A stretch of DNA of 7,971 nt from Solirubrobacterales bacterium. GTDB lineage: Bacteria; Actinomycetota; Thermoleophilia; Solirubrobacterales; Solirubrobacteraceae. Below, piece by piece: positions 1 through 6,680 of the stretch; the first letter of the stretch is position 1; each line of letters opens with the position of its first letter. A program made the translations under genes and the position numbers. The notes beneath the pieces were generated by a model. That model was not told where the DNA came from. It did not search any database and saw only the letters and a list, made by a program, of their open reading frames with translations. Location: assembly GCA_009781575.1 (NCBI GenBank), contig WQXW01000071.1:1-7971 (forward strand). Direction: 5' to 3'.

Positions 1-242
1 ATGGTCAGCCCGAGCTCCTCGGCCACGCTGGTCACCCGCGCGATCGGCGCATTGACGAACACGCCGCACAGCTCGGCGCGCCGCCGAAGCGAGGTGGTGA
101 TGAGGCGCGCCTCATCGAGCGAGCAGCTGCGGGGGCTGCGCTCGTGGAAGACCATCCCCAGCGCCCACGCGCCGAGCTCGGCCGCCAGCTCGGCGTCCTC
201 CACACGCGTGAGCCCGCAGATCTTGACCTTGGGGCGGGACAT
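1..242 (-). CDS. trpF: Phosphoribosylanthranilate isomerase, N-terminal part (runs off left edge)
   Basis: TrpF catalyses the Amadori rearrangement of N-(5-phosphoribosyl)anthranilate to CdRP, the step between TrpD and TrpC in tryptophan synthesis, as a cytoplasmic TIM-barrel enzyme. The 80 codons present start at an ATG at 242 and read MSRPKVKICGLTR. The KICGLTR strand carries the catalytic cysteine (Cys9 here) and is the family signature. It is followed by the typical AELGAWALGMVFHERSPRSC region and by CGVFVNAP. The frame is open to position 1, and about 60% of a usual 200-residue TrpF lies outside the window. There is no good Shine-Dalgarno; a GGGG tract sits only 2 nt from the ATG. The gene lies downstream of htrA across a 213-bp gap that contains a structured repeat, so it may be transcribed separately or by read-through. 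The identification is firm; regulation is unknown. Confidence 0.93.
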   Translation of the reverse strand, partial: MSRPKVKICGLTRVEDAELAAELGAWALGMVFHERSPRSCSLDEARLITTSLRRRAELCGVFVNAPIARVTSVAEELGLT

Positions 243-274
243 GGCCCCAACGGTAGCGGCCGCCTATCGCGAGG

Positions 275-316
275 CCTCGAACACCCGGCCTCGAACACCC
301 GGCGTCGAACACACCT
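275..316. repeat. Short tandem repeat, 14-bp unit, about 2.9 copies
   Basis: The unit CCTCGAACACCCGG occurs twice exactly, at 275-288 and 289-302. A diverged third unit (CGTCGAACACACCTG) starts at 303. The third unit is also the left end of the 101-bp structured repeat, so the array looks like local amplification of the edge of that element. Copy 2 near 7724 lacks the array. Confidence 0.8.
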
Positions 317-404
317 GTCGGAGGCGCCGTTGGGGGATTCAAAAAGAGGATTCGTTCCGCGCGGAACCAATCCAAAAAACAAAACACACAACGGCCGGAG
401 CTCG
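304..404 (-). repeat. 101-bp structured intergenic repeat, copy 1
   Basis: This block aligns without gaps to 7724-7824 with 7 mismatches (at 321, 324, 346, 349, 351, 368 and 388), which is 94/101 identity. It contains nested inverted arms. The outer arms are GCCGTTG (326-332) and CAACGGC (389-395). The middle arm is GGATTC (335-340, or the second GGATTC at 348-353), facing CAATCC (368-373). The core is GTTCCGCGCGGAAC (354-367). The flanking A-tracts are T-tracts on the minus strand. It begins 52 bp after the htrA stop in the direction of minus-strand transcription and ends about 60 bp before the trpF start. The function is inferred: a dispersed terminator-like or RNA-structural element. No transposase or clear target duplication is visible. 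Confidence 0.88.
341..373 (-). terminator. Probable intrinsic terminator after htrA
   Basis: On the minus strand the segment 373-348 folds into an 11-bp stem with one internal mismatch (C353 opposite C368) and a GCGC loop. It is followed at once by TCTTTTT (347-341). This is the layout of a rho-independent terminator, placed about 83 bp beyond the htrA stop codon. A second T-rich stretch precedes the hairpin. If it works, trpF needs its own promoter or partial read-through. Confidence 0.55.
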
Positions 405-455
405 GGATGGCTCGGGAGCTCGACCGGCACCGAGGGAGCGGGCGCCGGCGGCCGC

Positions 456-1685
456 CTACCCTTCGGGCGTGTTGGCGTTGGGCACCGAGTTGGGGCGCGT
501 GGCGAGCGTGGCTTGCACCGACTTTTTCACGTAGCCGCCACTGCCGTTGGCGCGCAGCATTTCGATCGTGACCGTCTGGCCGGGCTTCTTGGCCGCGATC
601 GCCGAGGCGAGGTCTTCGTTGCTCGTGATCGGTTTGCCGTCGACCCCGACGATGATGTCGCCGCCGAGCGACACCTTGCCGGCGGAGGTCTGCACTTCGA
701 CGTTGCCGCCGCGGATGCCGGCCTTGGCGGCGGGCGTGCCGGCTTCGACCGTCTGCACAAGCGCGCCGGATTTGACGGGCAGATTCAACCCGGAGAGCGA
801 GGCGTCGATCGTGAAGGTGCTGACCCCGAGGTAGGCGGCGCGCACGGTGGTGCCTTTTTCGAGCTGCGGCAGCTCGCTCTTGGCGGTGTCGATCGGCACC
901 GCGAAGCCGATGCCGACGCTGCCGTTGCCGCTGCCGCCGGTCTCGATCTGGGAGTTGATGCCGATCACTTCGCCGGCCGCGTTGAGCAGCGGCCCGCCGG
1001 AGTTGCCGGGGTTGATGGGTGCGTCGGTCTGGATCACGTTGGAGATCGTGAAGCCGTTGGGCGCCTGGATGTGGCGTTGCAACGCGGACACCACGCCGGT
1101 GGTGAGCGTGCGTTCCAGGCCGAACGGGTTGCCGATCGCCATCACCGGATCGCCGACCTGCGCGGTGCTCGAGTTGCCGAGGGGCAGCGGCTGCAGGTGG
1201 AGGCCTTCGGTGGGCACGCGCAGCACGGCCAGGTCGTTGGAGGGGTCCTTGCCGACCACCTGCGCGTTGACGGTCTTGCCCTGCTCGAAGCTGACCGTGA
1301 CCTTGACCGCGTTCTCGACCACGTGGTAGTTGGTCAGGATCGTGCCGTCGCGGTTGATCACGAAGCCCGAGCCGGTCGCGGTGCTCTGCTGCCCTTCGGA
1401 TTCGCCGCCGCCGCCGAAGAAGTGGAAGGGCGATTCGCTCTGGTGCACGATCGTGGAGGTCACGTAGGCGACGCCGGGCGCGGTGCGCATATAGATCTCG
1501 TGGGGCGTGGGCGCGTGGCTCTGGTCGGAGGCGTTGGAGGCGTTGGAGGGCGCGATCGGCGAGGACTGGATCTGGGTGACCACCCGTTCGCTGCTGCCCA
1601 GCCCGCCGACCGCGGCGATCACCGCGACCACGATGCCGCCCCCCACGAGGGCGGAGACGAACGGTATTGCGAAGAGGCGCCTCAT
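456..1685 (-). CDS. htrA: HtrA/DegP-like trypsin-type serine protease with one PDZ domain, membrane-anchored
   Basis: This 409-residue protein is a complete S1C-family protease that degrades or senses misfolded proteins outside the cytoplasmic membrane. Residues 1-30 are a short Arg-Arg start and a long hydrophobic stretch without an obvious cleavage site, so it is probably a membrane anchor. A Ser/Asn/Pro-rich linker (31-62) follows. The protease domain (about 65-275) has all three catalytic residues: His121 in TNYHVV, Asp151 in SNDLAVL and Ser229 in NPGNSGGPL. One PDZ domain covers about 284-395, with GALV carboxylate-binding loop residues (307-310) and the GGDIIVGVDG strand. The start is the ATG at 1685; no good Shine-Dalgarno precedes it. 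It lies 60 bp after trpC on the same strand, so it probably shares the trp message. Nothing in the sequence shows a functional link to tryptophan synthesis. A periplasm-like location is inferred. Confidence 0.93.
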   Translation of the reverse strand: MRRLFAIPFVSALVGGGIVVAVIAAVGGLGSSERVVTQIQSSPIAPSNASNASDQSHAPTPHEIYMRTAPGVAYVTSTIVHQSESPFHFFGGGGESEGQQSTATGSGFVINRDGTILTNYHVVENAVKVTVSFEQGKTVNAQVVGKDPSNDLAVLRVPTEGLHLQPLPLGNSSTAQVGDPVMAIGNPFGLERTLTTGVVSALQRHIQAPNGFTISNVIQTDAPINPGNSGGPLLNAAGEVIGINSQIETGGSGNGSVGIGFAVPIDTAKSELPQLEKGTTVRAAYLGVSTFTIDASLSGLNLPVKSGALVQTVEAGTPAAKAGIRGGNVEVQTSAGKVSLGGDIIVGVDGKPITSNEDLASAIAAKKPGQTVTIEMLRANGSGGYVKKSVQATLATRPNSVPNANTPEG

Positions 1686-1745
1686 AAGCAGTGGAGAGGA
1701 TGATCGGCGGCGATGAACGAGATCTAAAGCTGGGGGCGAGCGTGG

Positions 1746-2564
1746 TTAAAAGTTCTCATATGTGGCACCGGCCCCTGCGAGAAGCGCGCGGAGTGCCTCC
1801 TCGGGGTCGGGCGCGCGCATCAACGACTCGCCGATCAGCACCGCGGCCACCCCGGCGCGGCCGAGCTCGGCGATCTGCGCCGGATGCGCGATGCCCGACT
1901 CCGACACGACCGGCACCTCGTCGGGGATCGCGCCGAGCAACTCGGTGGTGCGCGACACATCGACGGTGAAGTCGCGCAGGTCGCGGTTGTTGACCCCGAC
2001 CAGCTGCGCGTCGACCTCGAGCGCGCGCGCGAGCTCCTCGCGGTCGTGCACCTCCACGAGCGCGTCCAGGCCGAGCCGGGCGGCCTCGGAGTGGAGCTCC
2101 CCGAGCGCCTCCCGGGAGAGCGCGGCCACGATCAACAGCACCGCGTCGGCGCCGGCCGCGCGCGCCTCGTGCAGCTGATAGCGATCCACGATGAAGTCCT
2201 TGCGCAACAGCGGCAGCGCACACGCCGCGCGCGCCGCGCGCAGGTCCTCGAGCGAGCCGCCGAAGTGCGGCCCCTCGGTCAGCACCGACACCGCGCGCGC
2301 GCCGGCACGCTCATACGCAGCAACCATCGCGGCGGGGTCGGCCCCCTCGCGCAGCGGCCCCGCCGAAGGAGATCGCCGCTTGAACTCGGCGATCACACCG
2401 ATCCCGGGCGCGCACAGCGCATCGAACAACGCGCCCCGCGCGCGCCCCCCATCGCGCCCGGCCGCGCCCTGCGCTTCGAGCGCGGCCAGCGGAACAGCGC
2501 GGCGCCGCCGCTCGAGCTCCTCGCGCGTGCCGGCGAGGATCCGCTCGAGGATCGTGGCGCTCAC
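1746..2564 (-). CDS. trpC: Indole-3-glycerol-phosphate synthase
   Basis: TrpC closes the ring of CdRP to give indole-3-glycerol phosphate, the substrate of tryptophan synthase. The 272-residue product has the full TIM-barrel set: IAEFKRRSPS with the substrate-binding lysine, the LRKDFIVD catalytic lysine strand, LIVAAL, ALVEVHD with the catalytic glutamate, GVNNRDL, and VSESGI for phosphate binding. The C-terminal GESLMR is also present. Length is normal for a single-function enzyme, and it is not fused to TrpF. The start is a GTG at 2564, supported by a GGAGG 9 nt upstream and by the GTGA overlap with the trpD stop. It ends with TAA, 60 bp before htrA. An Ala/Gly/Arg-rich stretch (about residues 32-45) is the only low-complexity part. 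Confidence 0.97.
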   Translation of the reverse strand: MSATILERILAGTREELERRRRAVPLAALEAQGAAGRDGGRARGALFDALCAPGIGVIAEFKRRSPSAGPLREGADPAAMVAAYERAGARAVSVLTEGPHFGGSLEDLRAARAACALPLLRKDFIVDRYQLHEARAAGADAVLLIVAALSREALGELHSEAARLGLDALVEVHDREELARALEVDAQLVGVNNRDLRDFTVDVSRTTELLGAIPDEVPVVSESGIAHPAQIAELGRAGVAAVLIGESLMRAPDPEEALRALLAGAGATYENF

Positions 2565-3738
2565 CGCGATGCGCCTCCGGGCGCCCTTCCCGTGGGCCCG
2601 CCGCCCGTGGCCCCGCCGCCCGGGGCCCCGCCGCCCGCGACGGCGTTGCGCGCGGCGGCGCTGGCGGCGACCGGGCCGCCCGTGGCCCCGCCGCCCGGGG
2701 CGGCGTGGCGCACGCTGGCGCGCACGTACCGCTCGAGCGCCTCCGCGGCGGCCCCTCCAGCAAGCGCCTCGCGCGCGGCCTGGACCCCCTCGGCGATGCT
2801 GGCGGTGGCGCCGGCGGCGTAGATCGCGGCGCCGGCGTTGATGGCGGCCAGCTCGGTGGCCGGCCCGGGGGCGCCGTCGAGGATCGCGCGTGTGAGCGCG
2901 GCGTTCTGCGCGGGGGTGCCGCCGCGCAGCGGCGCGTCGTCGTCGTCGCCGTCCAACTGGGGCGCGACCCCCACCGCGGGGGGATCGATCGTGTAGGAGC
3001 GAATCTCCTCGCCGTTGACCTCGACCACCGTGGTGGGCGCGGAGATCGAGACCTCGTCGATCCCGTCCGCGCCGGCGACCACGAGCGCGCGCTCGGTGCC
3101 GAGCTGCGCGAGCGCGCCCGCGATCGTGGGAAGGGCGCTCGGATCGGAGACGCCGATCAGTTGGCGCCGCGCGCCGGCGGGGTTGGTGAGCGGGCCGAGC
3201 AGGTTGAACACGGTCCTCACCGCCAGCTCGCGGCGCACCGGCACCACGAAGCGCGTGGCGCGGTGGTGCGCGGGGGCGAACATGAAGCCGAAGCCGGCGT
3301 CCTCGATGCAGCGCGCGACCGCGTCGGGCGTGAGCGAGATCTGCGCGCCGAGCGCCTCCAGCAGATCGGCCGAGCCGGAGAGGCTCGTGGCGGAACGGTT
3401 GCCGTGCTTGGCAACTGCGCAGCCGGCGCCCGCGGCGATCAGCGCGGCGGTGGTGGAGACGTTGAAGGTGCGCCTGCCCCCGCCGGTGCCGGCGGTGTCG
3501 AGCAGGCCGTCGCGCTGGACCGGCACGTGCGCGGCCAGCTGGCGCATCGCGCGCGCGAGCCCCGCGAGCTCGGCCACCGTCTCACCCTTCGTGCGCAGCG
3601 CGATCAGAAAGCCGGCGATCTCGACCTCGGAGGCGTCGCCGTGCATGATCGTGGCCAGCACCTCGGTGCTCTGATCGGCGCTCAGGTCGCGCCCCGACGC
3701 CAGCGCGTCGATCGCCGCGGTGAGGATCGCGTTGGGCA

Positions 3739-3739
<1 letters not shown>
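2561..3739 (-). CDS. trpD: Anthranilate phosphoribosyltransferase with unusual Ala/Gly-rich C-terminal tail
   Basis: TrpD transfers phosphoribose from PRPP to anthranilate. The product has 392 residues against about 330-350 for the family. Core motifs are intact: the N-terminal helical domain ending in DASEVEIAGFLIALRTKGET, the PRPP-binding DTAGTGGG (81-88), NVSTTAAL (93-100), KHGNRS (111-116), a FAPAHH stretch (154-159) and the metal-binding DE pair in GIDEVS (228-229). A DGDDDDA stretch (263-269) is a small acidic insertion. From about residue 344 onward the chain becomes an Ala/Gly/Pro tail with GGGATGG repeats, encoded by GC-rich direct repeats; no fold is expected there. The ATG at 3739 overlaps the trpG stop by one base (TGATG), and the stop overlaps the trpC start (GTGA). 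This ATG gives a standard N-terminus; an upstream extension in frame to 4156 would only read through trpG. Confidence 0.95.
2574..2578 (-). promoter_or_regulatory. Ribosome binding site deciding the trpC GTG start
   Basis: GGAGG reads on the minus strand with 9 nt to the GTG at 2564. It is the best Shine-Dalgarno in the operon. It lies inside the coding sequence for the last residues of TrpD, so the extended Gly-rich TrpD tail and the trpC ribosome site are the same DNA. Confidence 0.75.
2600..2700. repeat. GC-rich direct repeats inside the 3' end of trpD
   Basis: A 26-bp sequence starting GCCGCCCGTGGC occurs exactly at 2600-2625 and again at 2675-2700, so the spacing is 75 bp, or 25 codons in frame. 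The shorter unit CCCCGCCGCCCG occurs at 2611-2622, 2626-2637 and 2686-2697. On the coding strand these give the GGGATGG-type residues of the TrpD tail. The pattern suggests slippage or unequal recombination that kept the reading frame. Confidence 0.85.
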
Positions 3740-4296
<557 letters not shown>

Positions 4297-4314
4297 CTTT
4301 TCGCTCTCACTCGA

Positions 4315-6006
4315 TCACGGCCACTCCGGCTGGGCGATCGCCAGCTCGACCGCCCGCACCACCGCGCGCGCCTTCGCGCGCGACTCCTCGAGCTCATACT
4401 GGGGCTGCGCTTCGGCGACCGTGCCGCCGCCGGCCTGCACGTGCGCGACCCCGTCCTTGACCACGACCGTGCGGATGTGGATGCACGTGTCGAGGTCGCC
4501 GCCGTATGAGAGATAGCCGATCGCGCCGCCGTAGCCGCCCCGCTTGACCGGCTCGAGCTCGTCGATTATCTGCATCGCCCTCACCTTGGGCGCGCCGGAG
4601 AGCGTGCCGGCGGGGAGCACCGAGCGCAGCGCGTCCATCGCGCTCAGCTCCTCGCGCAGCCGCCCGGCGACGGAGGAGACGATGTGCATCACGTGCGAGT
4701 AACTCTCGACCGACATGAACGTGTCGACCTCCACTGTGCCGGCCTCACACACGCGCCCCAGATCGTTGCGCCCGAGATCGACCAGCATCACGTGCTCGGC
4801 GCACTCCTTGGGATCGTCGAGCAGCTCCTTCGCGATCCGCTGATCCTCCGCGGCGTCGGCGCCGCGCGGGCGCGTGCCGGCGATCGGCCTGGTGCTCACG
4901 CGCCGCCCGCTCACGGTGAGCAGCGGCTCGGGGCTGGCGCCGGCGATCTGAAAGTCGGTGAAGTCGAGGAAGTACATGTAGGGACTCGGGTTGACCGCGC
5001 GCAGCCCCCTGTATATGGAGAACGGCTCCACCGGCACCGCCGCGGACCACCGCTGCGAGGGCACCACCTGGAAGGCGTCGCCCGCGTAGATGTACTCCAC
5101 GATGCGCCGCACCATCGCTTCGAACCGCGCGGCGCTCATGTTGGGCTCAAAGCGCGCGGCCGGCCCGTTGGCGGCGGACCGCGCGGCATACTCGGCGTGC
5201 TGGGGGCGCTGGGGGTGCTGGGCGTGCTGGGGGCGCTGGCGGCGCTCGGGGTGCTCGGAGTGCTCGGGGCGGGACGCGGGCACAGGCAGCGAGCCGGCGA
5301 GGCACCGCTTGACCTCCTCGATCCTGCGCGTCGCACTCGCGTAGGCGCGCTCCAGGTCCCCCCCGTCGCCCCCGCTCCCGCCGCCATCGCCATCGCCACC
5401 GCCGTCGCCGTCGCCATCGCCACCGCCGTCGCCGCGGCCGCCGCGGTCGCCGCGGCCGCCGCGGTCGCGGTCGCCCCCAACCCCGTCGAGGTGCGCGTTG
5501 GCGAGGATCGTGACGCTGTGCTCGAGGTGGTCGAAGATCACCAGCTCGTCGGAGAGCATCAGCGCCATGTCGGGCAGGCCGAGGGGGTCCTCGCCCGGCG
5601 GGCCCAGTGGCTCCACCGTGCGCACCAGGTCGTAGCCGAAGAAGCCCACCGCGCCCCCGGTGAAGGGCGCGGCCCGCTCGATCGGCGCCTGGCGATAGCG
5701 CGCGGTGTGCGACTGGGCCAGCGCGTAGGGGTCGCCGCCGTCGGCCAGCGACCAGCGCACCGTGGCGCGGGGCCGGATGCCGATGAACGACCATCGCCCC
5801 AGGCGCGTGCCCTGCTCGGCCGACTCCAACAGGAACGCGGGCTCGCCCGGCGCCAGCGCGCGCAGCTTCAGAAAGGCCGACACCGGCGTGTTGCAATCGT
5901 CGATGAAGGTGTGGGTGAGCGGGATGAGGTTGTGGGCCGGCTCCTCGCCGGCGCGGCTCGCGCAGAGCTCGCGCGCGAGCGCCAGCGTGGGTGCGATCGC
6001 GCTCAC
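4315..6006 (-). CDS. trpE: Anthranilate synthase component I with low-complexity insertions between its domains
   Basis: TrpE converts chorismate and ammonia to anthranilate and is the committed, feedback-regulated step. The product has 563 residues against about 490-520 usually. The N-terminal domain (about 25-175) includes LLES (59-62) followed after ten residues by Ser73, the known tryptophan-binding motif, so feedback inhibition is probably retained. The chorismate-binding domain (about 290-555) has [53 protein letters not shown] and GGAIGYLS. Between the domains, residues 177-217 are almost only Gly, Asp and Arg, and 248-275 are rich in His, Pro, Gln and Arg. Both are encoded by short DNA repeats and replace what is normally a modest linker. 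The start is the GTG at 6006 within the GTGA overlap with the hisIE stop; longer in-frame extension to 6456 merely crosses hisIE. Confidence 0.95.
   Translation of the reverse strand: MSAIAPTLALARELCASRAGEEPAHNLIPLTHTFIDDCNTPVSAFLKLRALAPGEPAFLLESAEQGTRLGRWSFIGIRPRATVRWSLADGGDPYALAQSHTARYRQAPIERAAPFTGGAVGFFGYDLVRTVEPLGPPGEDPLGLPDMALMLSDELVIFDHLEHSVTILANAHLDGVGGDRDRGGRGDRGGRGDGGGDGDGDGGGDGDGGGSGGDGGDLERAYASATRRIEEVKRCLAGSLPVPASRPEHSEHPERRQRPQHAQHPQRPQHAEYAARSAANGPAARFEPNMSAARFEAMVRRIVEYIYAGDAFQVVPSQRWSAAVPVEPFSIYRGLRAVNPSPYMYFLDFTDFQIAGASPEPLLTVSGRRVSTRPIAGTRPRGADAAEDQRIAKELLDDPKECAEHVMLVDLGRNDLGRVCEAGTVEVDTFMSVESYSHVMHIVSSVAGRLREELSAMDALRSVLPAGTLSGAPKVRAMQIIDELEPVKRGGYGGAIGYLSYGGDLDTCIHIRTVVVKDGVAHVQAGGGTVAEAQPQYELEESRAKARAVVRAVELAIAQPEWP
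5194..5239. repeat. 27-bp period direct repeat in trpE (His/Pro/Gln block)
   Basis: A 19-bp sequence is repeated exactly at 5194-5212 and 5221-5239, offset 27 bp or nine codons. On the coding strand it gives QRPQHA twice, separated by QHP. More diverged GGTGCTCGG-type units continue to about 5270. Confidence 0.85.
5356..5478. repeat. GC-rich microsatellite-like block in trpE (Gly/Asp/Arg block)
   Basis: Most of this 123-bp block is built of trinucleotide and hexanucleotide units such as GCCGTC, GCCATC and GCCACC. A 22-bp unit repeats exactly at 5389-5410 and 5413-5434 (24-bp period), and a 19-bp unit at 5431-5449 and 5449-5467 (18-bp period). The periods are multiples of three, so the frame is kept. 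It encodes residues 177-217 of TrpE, with RGDRGG repeated and then GDGDGG-type runs. Confidence 0.87.
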
Positions 6007-6680
6007 CTGCCGGTACCTGCGCGGGCGCGGCGCTCGAGCACGCGCGCCACGTCCTCGAGCGTGCACGCGCGCCCATGCAGCAGCACCAGCAGGTGATAGA
6101 CCACGTCGGCGGCCTCCTCCTGCACGCGCTCGCGCGCCTCCTCGCGCGCGGCGCGCGCGACCTCCTCGGCCTCCTCCATCACCTTCTCGCCCACGCGCGG
6201 TGGATCGTCGAGCAGCTCCACCGTGTAGGAGCCGGCGGGCCGCTCGCGCGCGCGCGCCTGCACGGTGCGCTCCAGCGCGGGCAGCACCTCGAAGGGCGCG
6301 CGCGGGCGCAGCTCGCCGCGGTGAAAGCAGGTGCGCTCGCCGGTGTGGCAGGCCGGTCCGGCGGGCTCGACCAGCGCCAGCACCGTGTCGCCGTCGCAAT
6401 CGAGCCGCAGCGCGCGCACGGTCTGTGTATTGCCGCTGGTGGCGCCCTTGTGCCAAAGCTCCCGGCGCGAGCGGCTCCAGAGGTGCAGCTCGCCGGTGGC
6501 GCGCGTGGCGCGCAGCGCGCGCTCGTTCATGTGGGCCACCATCAGCACCTCACCGGTGGCCCAGTGCTGCACCACACACGGCACCAGGCCGCGCTCGTCA
6601 TAGACGATCAGCTCGTCGATCTGCTCATCGGTGGGCGCGGCGGCCTCCACCCGAGGGATTGTAGGTTGAAGGCTCAGCAT
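6003..6680 (-). CDS. hisIE: Bifunctional phosphoribosyl-AMP cyclohydrolase / phosphoribosyl-ATP pyrophosphatase
   Basis: HisIE carries out the second and third steps of histidine synthesis: PR-ATP to PR-AMP (HisE) and ring opening of PR-AMP (HisI). The 225-residue protein has HisI first (about 20-125), with [32 protein letters not shown], the metal-binding DCDGD (94-98) and zinc cysteines 95, 111 and 118 in [13 protein letters not shown]. The C-terminal HisE domain (about 135-215) has [22 protein letters not shown] and [14 protein letters not shown]. The fusion is common in bacteria, whereas several actinobacteria have separate genes. The start is taken as ATG at 6680, which shares CATG with the divergent ATPase gene. 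There is no Shine-Dalgarno, and a promoter-like sequence ends 7 nt upstream, suggesting a leaderless message. A GTG at residue 11 is an alternative start. It is the first gene of the run into trpE and overlaps it by 4 nt. Confidence 0.95.
   Translation of the reverse strand: MLSLQPTIPRVEAAAPTDEQIDELIVYDERGLVPCVVQHWATGEVLMVAHMNERALRATRATGELHLWSRSRRELWHKGATSGNTQTVRALRLDCDGDTVLALVEPAGPACHTGERTCFHRGELRPRAPFEVLPALERTVQARARERPAGSYTVELLDDPPRVGEKVMEEAEEVARAAREEARERVQEEAADVVYHLLVLLHGRACTLEDVARVLERRARAGTGR
6668..6672 (+). promoter_or_regulatory. Ribosome binding site for the ATPase gene
   Basis: GAAGG lies 6 nt before the ATG at 6679, which favours that start over the in-frame ATG at 6688. The site lies within the first codons of hisIE on the other strand. 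Confidence 0.55.

Larger units (their letters stand above)
243..455. other. Non-coding gap between htrA and trpF
   Basis: This 213-bp gap is far longer than any other junction in the operon. From left to right it holds a short trpF leader (243-274), a 14-bp tandem repeat (275-302, with a degenerate third unit to 316), the 101-bp structured repeat (304-404), and a GC-rich stretch next to the htrA stop. In that stretch a pair of GAGCTC arms (398-403 and 416-421) could form a weak hairpin. No convincing protein gene is present, although the repeat happens to be open in several frames. Confidence 0.7.

Noticed and set aside
304..404. Short proteins encoded by the structured repeat (for example MFCFLDSFRAE-type peptides on the minus strand)
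   Set aside because: The repeat is open in several frames at once simply because it has no stops, it is intergenic in both places, and the substitutions follow the inverted arms rather than codon positions.
275..404. CRISPR-like array
   Set aside because: The units are 14 bp and directly adjacent without spacers, with only about three copies and no cas genes.
144..1703. Long plus-strand reading frames antisense to htrA, trpC, trpD, trpE and hisIE
   Set aside because: They are high-GC shadows of well-identified minus-strand genes, with Arg/Ala/Gly/His-rich sequences lacking any recognisable motif.
1686..1745. A separate promoter for htrA in the trpC-htrA gap
   Set aside because: TTAACC and TTTAGAT-like sequences exist on the minus strand, but spacing is short and the -10 fits TANNNT poorly, so the support is too weak to list.
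5356..5478. RTX-type calcium-binding repeats in the TrpE insert
   Set aside because: The block is Gly/Asp-rich but lacks the GGxGxDxxx nonapeptide with its hydrophobic position, and the protein is cytoplasmic.
6007..6456. Extended N-terminus for TrpE reaching 6456
   Set aside because: The extra residues are Arg/Ala/Gly-rich out-of-frame translation of hisIE. The conserved TrpE domain begins just after the GTG at 6006, which overlaps the hisIE stop.
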